Shown: positions 9,496-17,250 of the stretch, one piece after another
Position numbering within the stretch: position 1 is the stretch's first letter
Layout of the letters: every line of letters begins with the position of its first letter
The notes under the pieces: generated by a model
Database searches by the model: none
Told to the model about the DNA's origin: nothing
Seen by the model: only the letters and a program-made list of their open reading frames with translations
Program-made: the position numbers and the translations under genes
Assembly: GCF_913774235.1 (NCBI RefSeq)
Contig: NZ_CAJYDW010000019.1
Location: 434,001-498,000 of the forward strand
DNA from: an uncultured Pseudomonas sp.
GTDB taxonomy: Bacteria; Pseudomonadota; Gammaproteobacteria; Pseudomonadales; Pseudomonadaceae
DNA: 64,000 nt
Reading direction: 5' to 3'

Positions 9496-9519
9496 GATAG
9501 GTAAAAGTTAATACCTATC
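9496..9519. promoter_or_regulatory. Inverted repeat between SMR gene and lysR (candidate LysR operator)
   Basis: GATAGGTA, eight spacer bases, then TACCTATC: a perfect 8-8-8 inverted repeat in the 84-bp divergent intergenic region, 17 bp upstream of the lysR start. Its form (A/T-rich spacer, dyad of about 24 bp) suits a LysR-type binding site serving both promoters. Confidence 0.7.
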
Positions 9520-9536
9520 TGCTGAGGAGATGGGTC

Positions 9537-10421
9537 ATGCAGTGGAATCTGGAGCAGTTGGAAATCTTCGTCGGGATCGCCGAGGGCGCGAGTTTTTCCG
9601 CTATGGGCCGCCGTCTGGGGCGGTCCCAGTCGGCGGTCAGCTCGGCCATCGCCCTGTTGGAGACCGACCTGGGCGTCGAGTTGTTCGAGCGCAGCAATGG
9701 TCGCACCCCGGTCATCACCGCGGCCGGCCAGGCCCTGCTGGAAGAGGCCCGCGAGGTGTTGCGCCAGTGCCAGCGCCTGGACAGCCGCGCCCAGGCGCTC
9801 TGCGCCGGGCAGGAACCGCTGCTGCGCCTGGCGCTGGACGAGGCCATGCCCTATCAGCCGGTACTGGATGCCCTGGACGCCCTGGCCACCGCCTTTCCTC
9901 ATCTGGAAGTCCAGCTCACCAGCAGCGCTCAGGGTGACGTGGCGCGCAAGCTGTTGACCAATCAGGCCGACCTTGGCCTGCTGTTCCGCCATGAGCACAT
10001 GCCCCAGGCCCTGGAGCGCCAGGCGTTGGGCGATGTGGCCCAGGTCACCGCCTGCAGTGCCAGCCATCCCCTGGCGGGGCAGCGTGGGGTAGGGCGGCGC
10101 GAATTGGCCCGCCATCGGCAACTGCTCATCGCGCCGCTGGAGAATGCCTATCCCGGCGGCGAGCAGATCGCGCCCCAGGTCTGGCGTGCCGACAGCTTCT
10201 ACCTCCTGGCCGAACTGCTGATGCGGGGTCTCGGCTGGGGCTGGCTGCCCCGCCACGTGGCGCGCTATCCCTCCTACCAGGGCCTGCTGGCCGAACTGGA
10301 GTGCGATTGGGTGCCGCCGGCGCTGGTGGTGGAGCTGGCCTGGCGCCGCAATGCCGCGCCCGGTCCGGCAGCGCGTTGGCTGGCGCAGCGGTTGGCGGAG
10401 GAGTTGCGGGCGATAGGATGA
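9537..10421 (+). CDS. LysR-family transcriptional regulator
   Basis: 294-residue DNA-binding regulator. The N-terminal winged helix-turn-helix (residues 5-64) has the family pattern FVGIAEGASFSAMGRRLGRSQSAVSSAIALLE, then a linker helix and a periplasmic-binding-protein-like effector domain (about 90-290). It is divergent from the SMR efflux gene and overlaps its control region, the usual place for an LTTR regulating its neighbour. The ATG at 9537 follows a GAGGAGATGGGTC ribosome binding site. The effector is unknown. Confidence 0.93.
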   Translation: MQWNLEQLEIFVGIAEGASFSAMGRRLGRSQSAVSSAIALLETDLGVELFERSNGRTPVITAAGQALLEEAREVLRQCQRLDSRAQALCAGQEPLLRLALDEAMPYQPVLDALDALATAFPHLEVQLTSSAQGDVARKLLTNQADLGLLFRHEHMPQALERQALGDVAQVTACSASHPLAGQRGVGRRELARHRQLLIAPLENAYPGGEQIAPQVWRADSFYLLAELLMRGLGWGWLPRHVARYPSYQGLLAELECDWVPPALVVELAWRRNAAPGPAARWLAQRLAEELRAIG

Positions 10422-10552
10422 GGCCGACTGGTCGGGTTTCGCTGCACTCAGTACCCACCTACGACAGCCATATTCTGGCCAGATCCGTGGGGCAGCTTGG
10501 CCAGCGCCAGGGCCTGACCGCTGCGATACTCCGTTCATCCTTCTGACCTGCG

Positions 10553-11839
10553 ATGATCGCCATGACCAGAATCCCCGCCCTCGGCCAGCGCTACGTCTTC
10601 GTCGTCCTGGCACTGATCTTTTTCGCCCTGCTGGTCTCGGCTGGAGTGAGGTCCACCCCCGGCGTGCTGCTCCTGCCACTGCAGGAGACCTTTGGCTGGA
10701 GCCGCGAAAGCGTGTCCTTCGCCGCCGCCGTGGGTATCTTCCTCTATGGCCTGGTCGGGCCCTTCGCCGCGGCCCTGATGCAGACCCTGGGTATCCGCCG
10801 CACCCTGCTCTGTGGCCTCGCCCTGATCAGCCTGGCCACCGCCCTGAGCACCCTGATGCGCGAACCCTGGCATCTGGTAGCCACCTGGGGCGTGCTCAGC
10901 GGCCTGGGCACCGGTTGCGTGGCCATGGTGCTGGGCGCCGCCATCGTCAATCGCTGGTTCGTCGCCCGCCGTGGGCTGATGATGGGCCTGCTGGCGGCCA
11001 GCACCGCCACCGGCAACCTGGTGTTCCTGCCGCTGCTGGCCCATCTCGCCAGTCACGAGGGCTGGCAGACGGTGGTACTGACGGTCGCCGTGGCCAGCGC
11101 TGCCCTGATCCCGCTGGTGGCCTGGCTGCTGCCGGAGCGCCCGGCAGACGTCGGCCTGCGGCCCCACGGTGCCCCGGCGGACTATCAGGCGCCGGCCGCT
11201 ACTGCACCGGGCAATCTGTTTCGCGTGACCCTCGGCACCCTGGCCATGGCCAGCCGCCGGCGCGACTTCTGGCTGCTGTTCCTCACCTTCTTCGTCTGTG
11301 GCTTCACCACCAATGGCCTGATCGGCACCCACTTCATCGCCATGGGCCACGACCACGGCCTGTCCCAGGTCCAGGCCGCGGGCATCCTCGCGCTGATGGG
11401 CATCTTCGACCTGGTGGGTACCACCGCCTCCGGCTGGCTGACCGACCGTTACGATCCGCGCCGCCTGCTGTTCGTCTACTACAGCCTGCGCGGCCTCTCG
11501 CTGATCTACCTGCCGTTCTCCGGTTTCGCCCCCGAGCAGTTGTTGCTGTTCGGCATCTTCTACGGCCTGGACTGGATCGCCACCGTGCCGCCCACGGTCA
11601 AGCTGACCAACCAGAGCTTTGGTGAAAAGACCGCACCGGTGGTGTTCGGCTGGGTGTTCTGCGGCCACATGCTCGGCGCCGCCTGTGCCGCCTTCCTGGC
11701 CGGCGCCCTGCGCGAGCACTTCGGCTCCTATCAGGAGGCCCTGGTCCTGGCCGGCCTGACGGGCATCCTGGCGGCGTTGATGGCCTTGGGGATAGGACGC
11801 CGGCCGGCCCAGGTGGTGGGCGTCGCTCAGTCAGCCTGA
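10553..11839 (+). CDS. MFS transporter (monocarboxylate-like)
   Basis: 428-residue major facilitator with about 12 transmembrane helices. The first helix and loop (VSAGVRSTPGVLLLPLQETFGW) resemble the bacterial relatives of the monocarboxylate/oxalate porter group. The loop between helices 8 and 9 has the WLTDRYDPRRLL type motif. An alternative ATG nine bases downstream (10562, MTRIPALG) is equally possible. The 131 bp in front hold no recognisable operator. The substrate is unknown. The 3' end overlaps the convergent FAH gene by 13 bp. Confidence 0.85.
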   Translation: MIAMTRIPALGQRYVFVVLALIFFALLVSAGVRSTPGVLLLPLQETFGWSRESVSFAAAVGIFLYGLVGPFAAALMQTLGIRRTLLCGLALISLATALSTLMREPWHLVATWGVLSGLGTGCVAMVLGAAIVNRWFVARRGLMMGLLAASTATGNLVFLPLLAHLASHEGWQTVVLTVAVASAALIPLVAWLLPERPADVGLRPHGAPADYQAPAATAPGNLFRVTLGTLAMASRRRDFWLLFLTFFVCGFTTNGLIGTHFIAMGHDHGLSQVQAAGILALMGIFDLVGTTASGWLTDRYDPRRLLFVYYSLRGLSLIYLPFSGFAPEQLLLFGIFYGLDWIATVPPTVKLTNQSFGEKTAPVVFGWVFCGHMLGAACAAFLAGALREHFGSYQEALVLAGLTGILAALMALGIGRRPAQVVGVAQSA

Positions 11840-12675
11840 ACGGTGATCTGGCTCTGTTCGCCCAGGCCGGTGATGCCCAGGCGCATGGTCTGGCCGGGCT
11901 TGAGGAAGACCGGCTGCGGCTTGATGCCCATGCCGACGCCGGGGGGCGTGCCGGTGGAGATGACGTCGCCGGGTTGCAGGCTCATGCAGCGGCTGAGGTA
12001 GGCGATCAGTTGCGGGATCTTGAAGATCAGGGTGCGGGTATTGCCGTCCTGGTAGCGCTGGCCGTCCACTTCCAGCCAGAGGTCCAGGGCGTGCGGGTCG
12101 GGCACCTCGTCACGGGTCACCAGCCAGGGGCCGAGGGGGCCAAAGGTGTCGAAGCCCTTGCCCTTGTCCCAGGTGCCGCCGCGTTCGAGCTGCCATTCGC
12201 GCTCGGAGACGTCGTTGATCACGCAGTAACCGGCCACGTGCTCCAGGGCGTTCGCCTCGTCGATATAGCGCCCGCCCTTGCCGATCACCACGCCCAGCTC
12301 GACCTCCCAATCGGTCTTCTGCGAGCCGCGAGGAATCTCCACCGCATCGTTGGGGCCGCAGATGGCGCTGGTCCACTTGTTGAAGATGATCGGCTCCGTG
12401 GGGATGGCCATGCCGGCTTCGGCGGCGTGGTCGGCGTAGTTTAGGCCGATGCAGATGAACTTGCCGACATTACCGACGCAGGGGCCGAGGCGCGGCTGGC
12501 CCTCGACGCGCGGCAGGCTGGCCGGGTCGAGGCGGGCCAGTCGGTCCAGGGTGTCGGCCCCCAGTATCGAGCCGGTGATGTCGGGGATGTGAGCGGACAG
12601 ATCGCGGAGGATGCCCTGCTCATCCAGCAGGCCCGGTTTCTCCTGGCCCTTTTCGCCATAGCGCAACAGTTTCAT
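11827..12675 (-). CDS. FAH-family hydrolase, probable 2,4-diketo-3-deoxy-sugar-acid hydrolase
   Basis: 282-residue member of the fumarylacetoacetate hydrolase superfamily, in the subgroup often labelled ureidoglycolate lyase. The opening MKLLRYGEKGQEKPGLLDE and the metal-site segments GLNYADHAAEAG, TDWEVELGVVIGKGGRYI and GDVISTGTPPGVGMG are clear. In L-fucose/L-rhamnose oxidative pathways this subgroup hydrolyses 2,4-diketo-3-deoxy acids to pyruvate and a hydroxy acid. Here it is followed upstream by an SDR dehydrogenase and a sugar-acid carrier, which supports that role over ureidoglycolate turnover; no purine genes are next to it. The start has AGGAG seven bases upstream. Confidence 0.82.
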   Translation of the reverse strand: MKLLRYGEKGQEKPGLLDEQGILRDLSAHIPDITGSILGADTLDRLARLDPASLPRVEGQPRLGPCVGNVGKFICIGLNYADHAAEAGMAIPTEPIIFNKWTSAICGPNDAVEIPRGSQKTDWEVELGVVIGKGGRYIDEANALEHVAGYCVINDVSEREWQLERGGTWDKGKGFDTFGPLGPWLVTRDEVPDPHALDLWLEVDGQRYQDGNTRTLIFKIPQLIAYLSRCMSLQPGDVISTGTPPGVGMGIKPQPVFLKPGQTMRLGITGLGEQSQITVQAD

Positions 12676-12701
12676 GGGGTTCTCCTGTCGGGATAAAGAA
12701 G

Positions 12702-13442
12702 CTAGAGACTCATGCCGCCATCGATCACCTGTACGGCACCGGTCATGTACTGGGAGGCATCGCTGGCCAGATAGAGGGCGAGCCTGGCGATTTCCTCGGT
12801 CTGACCGAAGCGTCCCATGGGCTGCCGGGCGATGAAGCGCTCCCGGACGGCCTCGAGGGGCAACTGTTCAGCCTGCGCTGCTGCCACGATACGCTGTTGC
12901 AGCGACGGTGAGTCGACCGTGCCGGGGCAGATGGCGTTGCAGCGGATGCCCTGGCGGACGTGATCGATGGCGATGGCCTTGGTCAGGCCGATCACCGCGG
13001 CCTTGCTGGCCGTGTAGGCCAGGCGATCCGGGACGGCTTTCACACTGGAGGCCACGGATGCCATGTTGATGATGGAGCCGCCGCCGCGTTCGATCATCGC
13101 CGGCAGGAAGGCGCGGATGAGGCGGTACATAGCGGTGACGTTGATGTCGAAGGAACGGTGCCAGGCGCTCTCATCGCAGTCCAGGATGGTGCCGGCATGC
13201 ACGTAGCCGGCGCAGTTGAAGAGGACGTCGATGCCGCCCAGGGCGGCCGACAACTCGTCGATGGCCGCCGCCGAGGTGACGTCCAGTTCGCGTGGCTCGA
13301 CGCCGGGTAGCTCTTGCAGGGCATCCAGGCGGATATCGGTGGCGATGACCTTGGCACCGGCCTCGGCGAACAGTCGGGCGCTGGCCAGGCCGATGCCCTG
13401 GCCAGCAGCGGTGATCAGGACGCGCTTGCCGTCGAGTCTCAT
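12702..13442 (-). CDS. SDR dehydrogenase, probable 2-keto-3-deoxy-sugar-acid dehydrogenase
   Basis: Classical short-chain dehydrogenase, 246 residues. Cofactor motif TAAGQGIG at 11-18, an Asp at the end of strand 2 (ATDIR) indicating NAD+, NCAG at 76-79, and catalytic Ser129, Tyr143, Lys147. The TAAxQGIG form is shared with 2-keto-3-deoxy-L-fuconate dehydrogenases and DHRS6-like enzymes. The ATG at 13442 overlaps the stop of the upstream carrier (ATGA). The assignment to a 2-keto-3-deoxy acid rests on the FAH hydrolase 26 bp downstream. Confidence 0.82.
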   Translation of the reverse strand: MRLDGKRVLITAAGQGIGLASARLFAEAGAKVIATDIRLDALQELPGVEPRELDVTSAAAIDELSAALGGIDVLFNCAGYVHAGTILDCDESAWHRSFDINVTAMYRLIRAFLPAMIERGGGSIINMASVASSVKAVPDRLAYTASKAAVIGLTKAIAIDHVRQGIRCNAICPGTVDSPSLQQRIVAAAQAEQLPLEAVRERFIARQPMGRFGQTEEIARLALYLASDASQYMTGAVQVIDGGMSL

Positions 13443-14812
13443 GCGGCCTCCGGCGCCAGGGTCGGTTGGCGAGCCTGGCGGGACGACGCCTGCAGCATCG
13501 AGCGCGGAATCGCCAGGATCAGCAGACCGCTGACGAACAGGCAGGCACCGAGCACATAGGTGCCGTTGTTGATGTCGCCGGTGAGGGTTTCCATGGTCGC
13601 GGTGATCATGGAGCCGGTGAAGCCGGAGAGGTTGCCGATGGCGTTGATCATGCCGATGCCCGCCGCCGCGGCGACGCCGGAGAGCAGGGTGCCGGGCAGC
13701 GACCAGAAGATCGGCATCAGCGCCAGCAGCCCCGAGGCGGCCACGGTGAGGAAGAAGATCGACAGCACGATGTTGTGGATGAACCAGGCGCTCAGCACCA
13801 GGCCCAGGGCGCCGACGAAGGCCGGTACCGCGGCGTGTAGCCGTTGCTCGCCGGTCCGCGCCGAATGACGGGCGTTGAGCAGCATGACCACCAGGGCGAC
13901 GCTGTAGGGGATGGCGGTGAGCAGACCGATCTGCAGGCTGCCGCTGACCCCGGCATTCTTGATGATCGAGGGCATCCAGAAGGCCAGGCCGTAGAAGCCG
14001 GTGTTGAAGGTCAGCAGGATGAACACCAGCAGCCAGACCCGCGGATTGAAGAACACCTCGCTGAGCCGCGACGCCTTGCCGGTGTTGTGCTGGTCCAGGT
14101 TGCGCTTGAGCAGGGCCTTTTCCCGTGCGTCCAGCCAGGGCGCCTTGTCGATGTTGTCGCTCAGGCAGCAGAACACCACCACCGCCATGATGATCGAGGG
14201 CACCCCTTCCACCAGCAGCATCCACTGCCAGCCGGCCAGGCCGTGCCAGTTGTGCAGGCTGCTCATCAGCCAGCCGGAGAGCACGCCGCCAAAGCTCAGG
14301 CTGAAGGGCAGGGCGATGAGGAAGCCCGACATCACCCGACTCTGCCGGCGGGTCGGGAACCAGTAGTTGAGATAGAGGATCACCCCGGGAAAGAAGCCCG
14401 CCTCGCAGACGCCCAGCAGGAAGCGCAGCACATAGAAGAGAGTGCTCGACTGCAGGCCGAAGAGCTGCGCCAGCGGCTGGGTGAAGGCCACCGCCATGGA
14501 GATGATCGCCCAACTGAGCATGATGCGGGCGATCCAGAAGCGCGCGCCGTAGCGGTGCAGCAGCAGGTTGCTGGGGACCTCGAAGAGGAAGTAGCCCCAG
14601 AAGAACATGCTGGCGCCGAGGGCGTAGACGGTGTTGCTGAAGCCGAGGTCGTCGAGCATGTCCAGCTTGGCGAAGCCGACGTTGAGGCGATCCAGGTAGG
14701 CGGCGATGTAGCACAGCAGCAGGATCGGCAGGATGCGCAGCACCACCTTGCGATAGGTGCGTTCTTCGAAGGCGTCGCCAGCGGCGCCCTGGGGAGCGGT
14801 GGTCTCGAACAT
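13439..14812 (-). CDS. MFS sugar-acid/organic-anion transporter (ACS family)
   Basis: 457-residue carrier with 12 predicted helices. The first helix LLLCYIAAYLDRLNVGFAKLDM, with the D-R-x-N motif, and the LYLNYWFPTRRQSR loop mark the anion:cation symporter family, which imports hexuronates, tartrate, glucarate and related acids. It is the first gene of a three-gene operon with an SDR and an FAH hydrolase. About 140 bp upstream lies GATAA-N7-TTATC, and the leader has AACAACAA 30 nt before the ATG, a Crc/Hfq-type motif. Confidence 0.9.
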   Translation of the reverse strand: MFETTAPQGAAGDAFEERTYRKVVLRILPILLLCYIAAYLDRLNVGFAKLDMLDDLGFSNTVYALGASMFFWGYFLFEVPSNLLLHRYGARFWIARIMLSWAIISMAVAFTQPLAQLFGLQSSTLFYVLRFLLGVCEAGFFPGVILYLNYWFPTRRQSRVMSGFLIALPFSLSFGGVLSGWLMSSLHNWHGLAGWQWMLLVEGVPSIIMAVVVFCCLSDNIDKAPWLDAREKALLKRNLDQHNTGKASRLSEVFFNPRVWLLVFILLTFNTGFYGLAFWMPSIIKNAGVSGSLQIGLLTAIPYSVALVVMLLNARHSARTGEQRLHAAVPAFVGALGLVLSAWFIHNIVLSIFFLTVAASGLLALMPIFWSLPGTLLSGVAAAAGIGMINAIGNLSGFTGSMITATMETLTGDINNGTYVLGACLFVSGLLILAIPRSMLQASSRQARQPTLAPEAA

Positions 14813-14841
14813 GGGAATGACCTTCGGGGCCTTGGGGCCCG

Positions 14842-14849
14842 TTGTTGTT
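14842..14849 (-). promoter_or_regulatory. AANAANAA catabolite-activity motif in carrier leader
   Basis: On the transcribed (minus) strand the leader reads AACAACAA, an exact AANAANAA match, starting 30 nt upstream of the ATG at 14812. In pseudomonads this A-rich motif near a start codon is where Hfq with Crc blocks translation during catabolite repression. Confidence 0.6.
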
Positions 14850-14954
14850 ATGAGGAGGTCGAAGGCGGCCGGCGAAGCGGGACCGGTCGTCTGAAACGCC
14901 AGGCCACTCTAGGAGGACGAGCGATTCTTTCCCAATGGCATTTGCGGATCATTC

Positions 14955-14971
14955 GATAACGGCGCGTTATC
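14955..14971. promoter_or_regulatory. GATAA-N7-TTATC operator, copy 1
   Basis: CGATAAC-GGCGC-GTTATCG is a perfect 7-5-7 inverted repeat upstream of the MFS carrier and just past the end of lysR. The core GATAA-N7-TTATC is the same, with the same spacing, as at 15943-15959 in front of lysR and the FAH dehydratase. Confidence 0.72.
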
Positions 14972-14978
14972 GACTGCT

Positions 14979-15926
14979 CTAGCTGAGGGTTTGCTCGCGT
15001 CCGGCATGGCTGAGCAGGATGGCGGCGAATTCCCGCGCGGCCTCGCCCAGGGGTTCGTCCTTGCGGGTGAGGATGCCGTAGTCCTGGGCCGGCAGGTGCA
15101 GGGGCAGCTCCAGGATGCTCAGGGCGCCGCTGGCGAGATAGGGTTCCACCATGGCCTCGGGCAGCATGCCGATCATGGGGCCGGCGTGCAGCACCTGGAG
15201 AAAGGTCTGCATGGAGATGGTGTCGATGGTGTTGCTCGGCACCGGCAGGCCGGCGGCGGCGAAAGCCTGCTCCATGCGGCCGCGGATGGGGGTGCCCCGG
15301 GGATAGAGGATCCAGGGCCAGGCCAGCACCTGGTCGAGCGCCACGGGGCCGCTGCCTGCCAGCGGATGCTGTTCGTTGACCACGAAGCGGAAGGGCTCGG
15401 GTGCCAGCGGGCGGAAGTCGAAGCGCTGGGCCTGGGCCTCGTCGGTGAAGCGCGCCACCGCCAGGTGCAGCAGCTTGTCGTCGAGCATCTCCATCAGGTG
15501 ATCGCTGGTCTGCTCCACCACCTCGATGGCCAGCAGCGGCCAGCGCTGCTTGATCGCGACGATGGCCTGCGGCAGCGCCACGGCGGTGGCGGCGAAGATG
15601 CCGCCCACCTTGAGCTGGCCATGGCCGCCACGCCTCAGGCTGTCGATCTGCTCGGCGAAGTCACGCGCCTCGTTGAGCGCCACCCGGGCATAGCGCAGCA
15701 CGTGCTCGCCCAGGGCGGTGGGCGGCATGGCGCGCGGCAGGCGTTCGAACAGGGCGAAGCCCAGCAGGTGCTCGATCTCCTTGAGCATCTTGCTGACGGC
15801 CGGCTGGCTGAGATTCATCTGCTGCGCGGCCAGGTGCATGTTGCGGGTGCGCCCCAGGGTGTCGATCAGCAGCAGGTGGCGGAACTTGAGCCAGTGGCAG
15901 ATATGGCTGAACGATGGCTCGGACAT
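14979..15926 (-). CDS. LysR-family regulator of the sugar-acid island
   Basis: 315-residue LTTR. The winged helix-turn-helix spans about residues 14-75 (NMHLAAQQMNLSQPAVSKML), with the effector-binding domain from about 100. It sits between two candidate target operons: the carrier-SDR-FAH operon downstream on the same strand and the divergent FAH-dehydratase gene pair. Shared inverted repeats lie in front of both. The ligand is probably a pathway sugar acid or 2-keto-3-deoxy acid, as is usual for such regulators; this is inference. Confidence 0.9.
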   Translation of the reverse strand: MSEPSFSHICHWLKFRHLLLIDTLGRTRNMHLAAQQMNLSQPAVSKMLKEIEHLLGFALFERLPRAMPPTALGEHVLRYARVALNEARDFAEQIDSLRRGGHGQLKVGGIFAATAVALPQAIVAIKQRWPLLAIEVVEQTSDHLMEMLDDKLLHLAVARFTDEAQAQRFDFRPLAPEPFRFVVNEQHPLAGSGPVALDQVLAWPWILYPRGTPIRGRMEQAFAAAGLPVPSNTIDTISMQTFLQVLHAGPMIGMLPEAMVEPYLASGALSILELPLHLPAQDYGILTRKDEPLGEAAREFAAILLSHAGREQTLS

Positions 15927-15942
15927 GGATGCCTTCCTGCGT

Positions 15943-15959
15943 GATAAACGCCGGTTATC
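15943..15959. promoter_or_regulatory. GATAA-N7-TTATC operator, copy 2
   Basis: GATAA, seven bases, TTATC in the 109-bp region between the divergent lysR (start 15926) and FAH dehydratase (start 16036) genes. It lies 17 bp upstream of the lysR start, suited to autoregulation. Confidence 0.7.
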
Positions 15960-15968
15960 GAATGATGA

Positions 15969-15990
15969 GATAAGCCCATTTGAGTTTATC
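15969..15990. promoter_or_regulatory. Second, wider GATAA...TTATC pair
   Basis: GATAA and TTATC again, here with 12 bases between them, ten bases after the first pair and about 45 bp before the ATG at 16036. Two neighbouring sites of unequal spacing fit the recognition-site plus activation-site layout of LysR promoters. Confidence 0.5.
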
Positions 15991-16035
15991 AGTCTGCCTG
16001 CCTAGCGTGGACCCATCCCTTCCGGAGTCCTGCCC

Positions 16036-17217
16036 ATGTCCCTTCGTCTCTCGCCCGCCAACACCCTTCCCATCGACGGCCTGGCCGGCACCCTGGTGGG
16101 CCGCGCCTGGGTGCCCGGCCCGCTGGCCGGACCCTCGCCCGTGGTGTTGCGCGAAGATGGCGTCTTCGACGTCTCCCAGCGTTTCGCCACCCTCAGCGCC
16201 CTGTTCGAAGAAGAGGCGCCGCTGCAGGCCCTGCGCGACACCCCCGGGCGCTACCTCGGCAGCCTTGAAGAGTTGCTGGCCAACAGTGGCGAACAAGCCG
16301 ATCCGACCCGCCTGCACCTGTTGCCGCCCGCCGATCTGCAGGTGATCAAGGCCGCCGGGGTGACCTTCGCCGCCAGCATGCTGGAGCGAGTGATCGAAGA
16401 GCAGGCCGGCGGCGATGCCGGGCGCGCCGCGGCCATTCGTGAGCAGGTGCAGGCGGTGATCGGCATGGACCTGCAGGGCCTGGAGCCGGGCAGTCCCCGT
16501 GCCCAGGCGCTCAAGACGCTGCTGATCGAGCAGGGCCTGTGGTCGCAATACCTAGAGGTGGGCATCGGCCCGGACGCCGAGATCTTCACCAAGGCGCCGG
16601 TGCTGGCCGCGGTCGGCACGGGCAGCGCCATCGGCATCCATCCCGTCTCCCAGTGGAACAATCCCGAGCCCGAGGTGGTGCTGGTGGCGGACAGCCGCGG
16701 CCGCATCCATGGCGCCACCCTGGGCAATGACGTCAACCTGCGCGACATCGAGGGCCGCAGCGCCCTGCTGCTGAGCAAGGCCAAGGACAACAACGCCTCC
16801 TGCGCCCTGGGCCCCTTCATCCGCCTGTTCGACGAGACCTTCGATCTCGACCGGGTCCGCCAGTGCGTGGTGACCCTGGAAGTCCAGGGCGAAGACGGCT
16901 TCCGACTCCAGGGCAGCAGCTCCATGGCGCAGATCAGTCGCGATCCCGCCGATCTCGCCGCCCAGACCCTCAATGCCAACCACCAGTATCCCGACGGCTT
17001 CGTGCTGTTTCTCGGCACCCTGTTCGCCCCGACCCAGGACCGTGACGCACCCGGTGGTGGCTTCACCCACAAGGTGGGTGACCGGGTGAGCATCGCCAGC
17101 CCCTTGCTGGGTACCCTGCACAACCGGGTGACCACCAGCGACCAAGCCCCGCCCTGGCGCTTCGGCCTCGGCGCCCTGATGCACAACCTGGCCGCCCGTG
17201 GCCTGCTGGGTCGCTGA
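16036..17217 (+). CDS. FAH-family 2-keto-3-deoxy-pentonate-type dehydratase (XylX/AraD-like)
   Basis: 393-residue FAH-superfamily protein of the long subgroup that includes Caulobacter XylX and other 2-keto-3-deoxy-pentonate dehydratases, which release water to give 2-oxoglutarate semialdehyde. Diagnostic segments are IGIHPVSQWNNPEPEVVLV, GNDVNLRDIEGRSALLLSKA and DNNASCALGPFIRLFD; the ExE metal ligands lie in NPEPEVVL. The following IlvD/Edd dehydratase would make its substrate. No 2-oxoglutarate-semialdehyde dehydrogenase is in the window. The subgroup is secure; the exact sugar acid is not. Confidence 0.85.
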   Translation: MSLRLSPANTLPIDGLAGTLVGRAWVPGPLAGPSPVVLREDGVFDVSQRFATLSALFEEEAPLQALRDTPGRYLGSLEELLANSGEQADPTRLHLLPPADLQVIKAAGVTFAASMLERVIEEQAGGDAGRAAAIREQVQAVIGMDLQGLEPGSPRAQALKTLLIEQGLWSQYLEVGIGPDAEIFTKAPVLAAVGTGSAIGIHPVSQWNNPEPEVVLVADSRGRIHGATLGNDVNLRDIEGRSALLLSKAKDNNASCALGPFIRLFDETFDLDRVRQCVVTLEVQGEDGFRLQGSSSMAQISRDPADLAAQTLNANHQYPDGFVLFLGTLFAPTQDRDAPGGGFTHKVGDRVSIASPLLGTLHNRVTTSDQAPPWRFGLGALMHNLAARGLLGR

Positions 17218-17230
17218 TCCTTTCTTTCCT

Positions 17231-17238
17231 AATAACAA
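17231..17238 (+). promoter_or_regulatory. AANAANAA catabolite-activity motif before IlvD/Edd gene
   Basis: AATAACAA, an exact AANAANAA match, ends 12 nt before the ATG at 17251 and overlaps the region where the ribosome would bind. It is a candidate Hfq/Crc target. Confidence 0.6.
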
Positions 17239-17250
17239 CTAGAGACCATC

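Noticed and set aside
12702-14714. A 670-residue fusion ending in the SDR
   Set aside because: Only the last 246 residues are SDR. The rest is an out-of-frame reading of the carrier gene.
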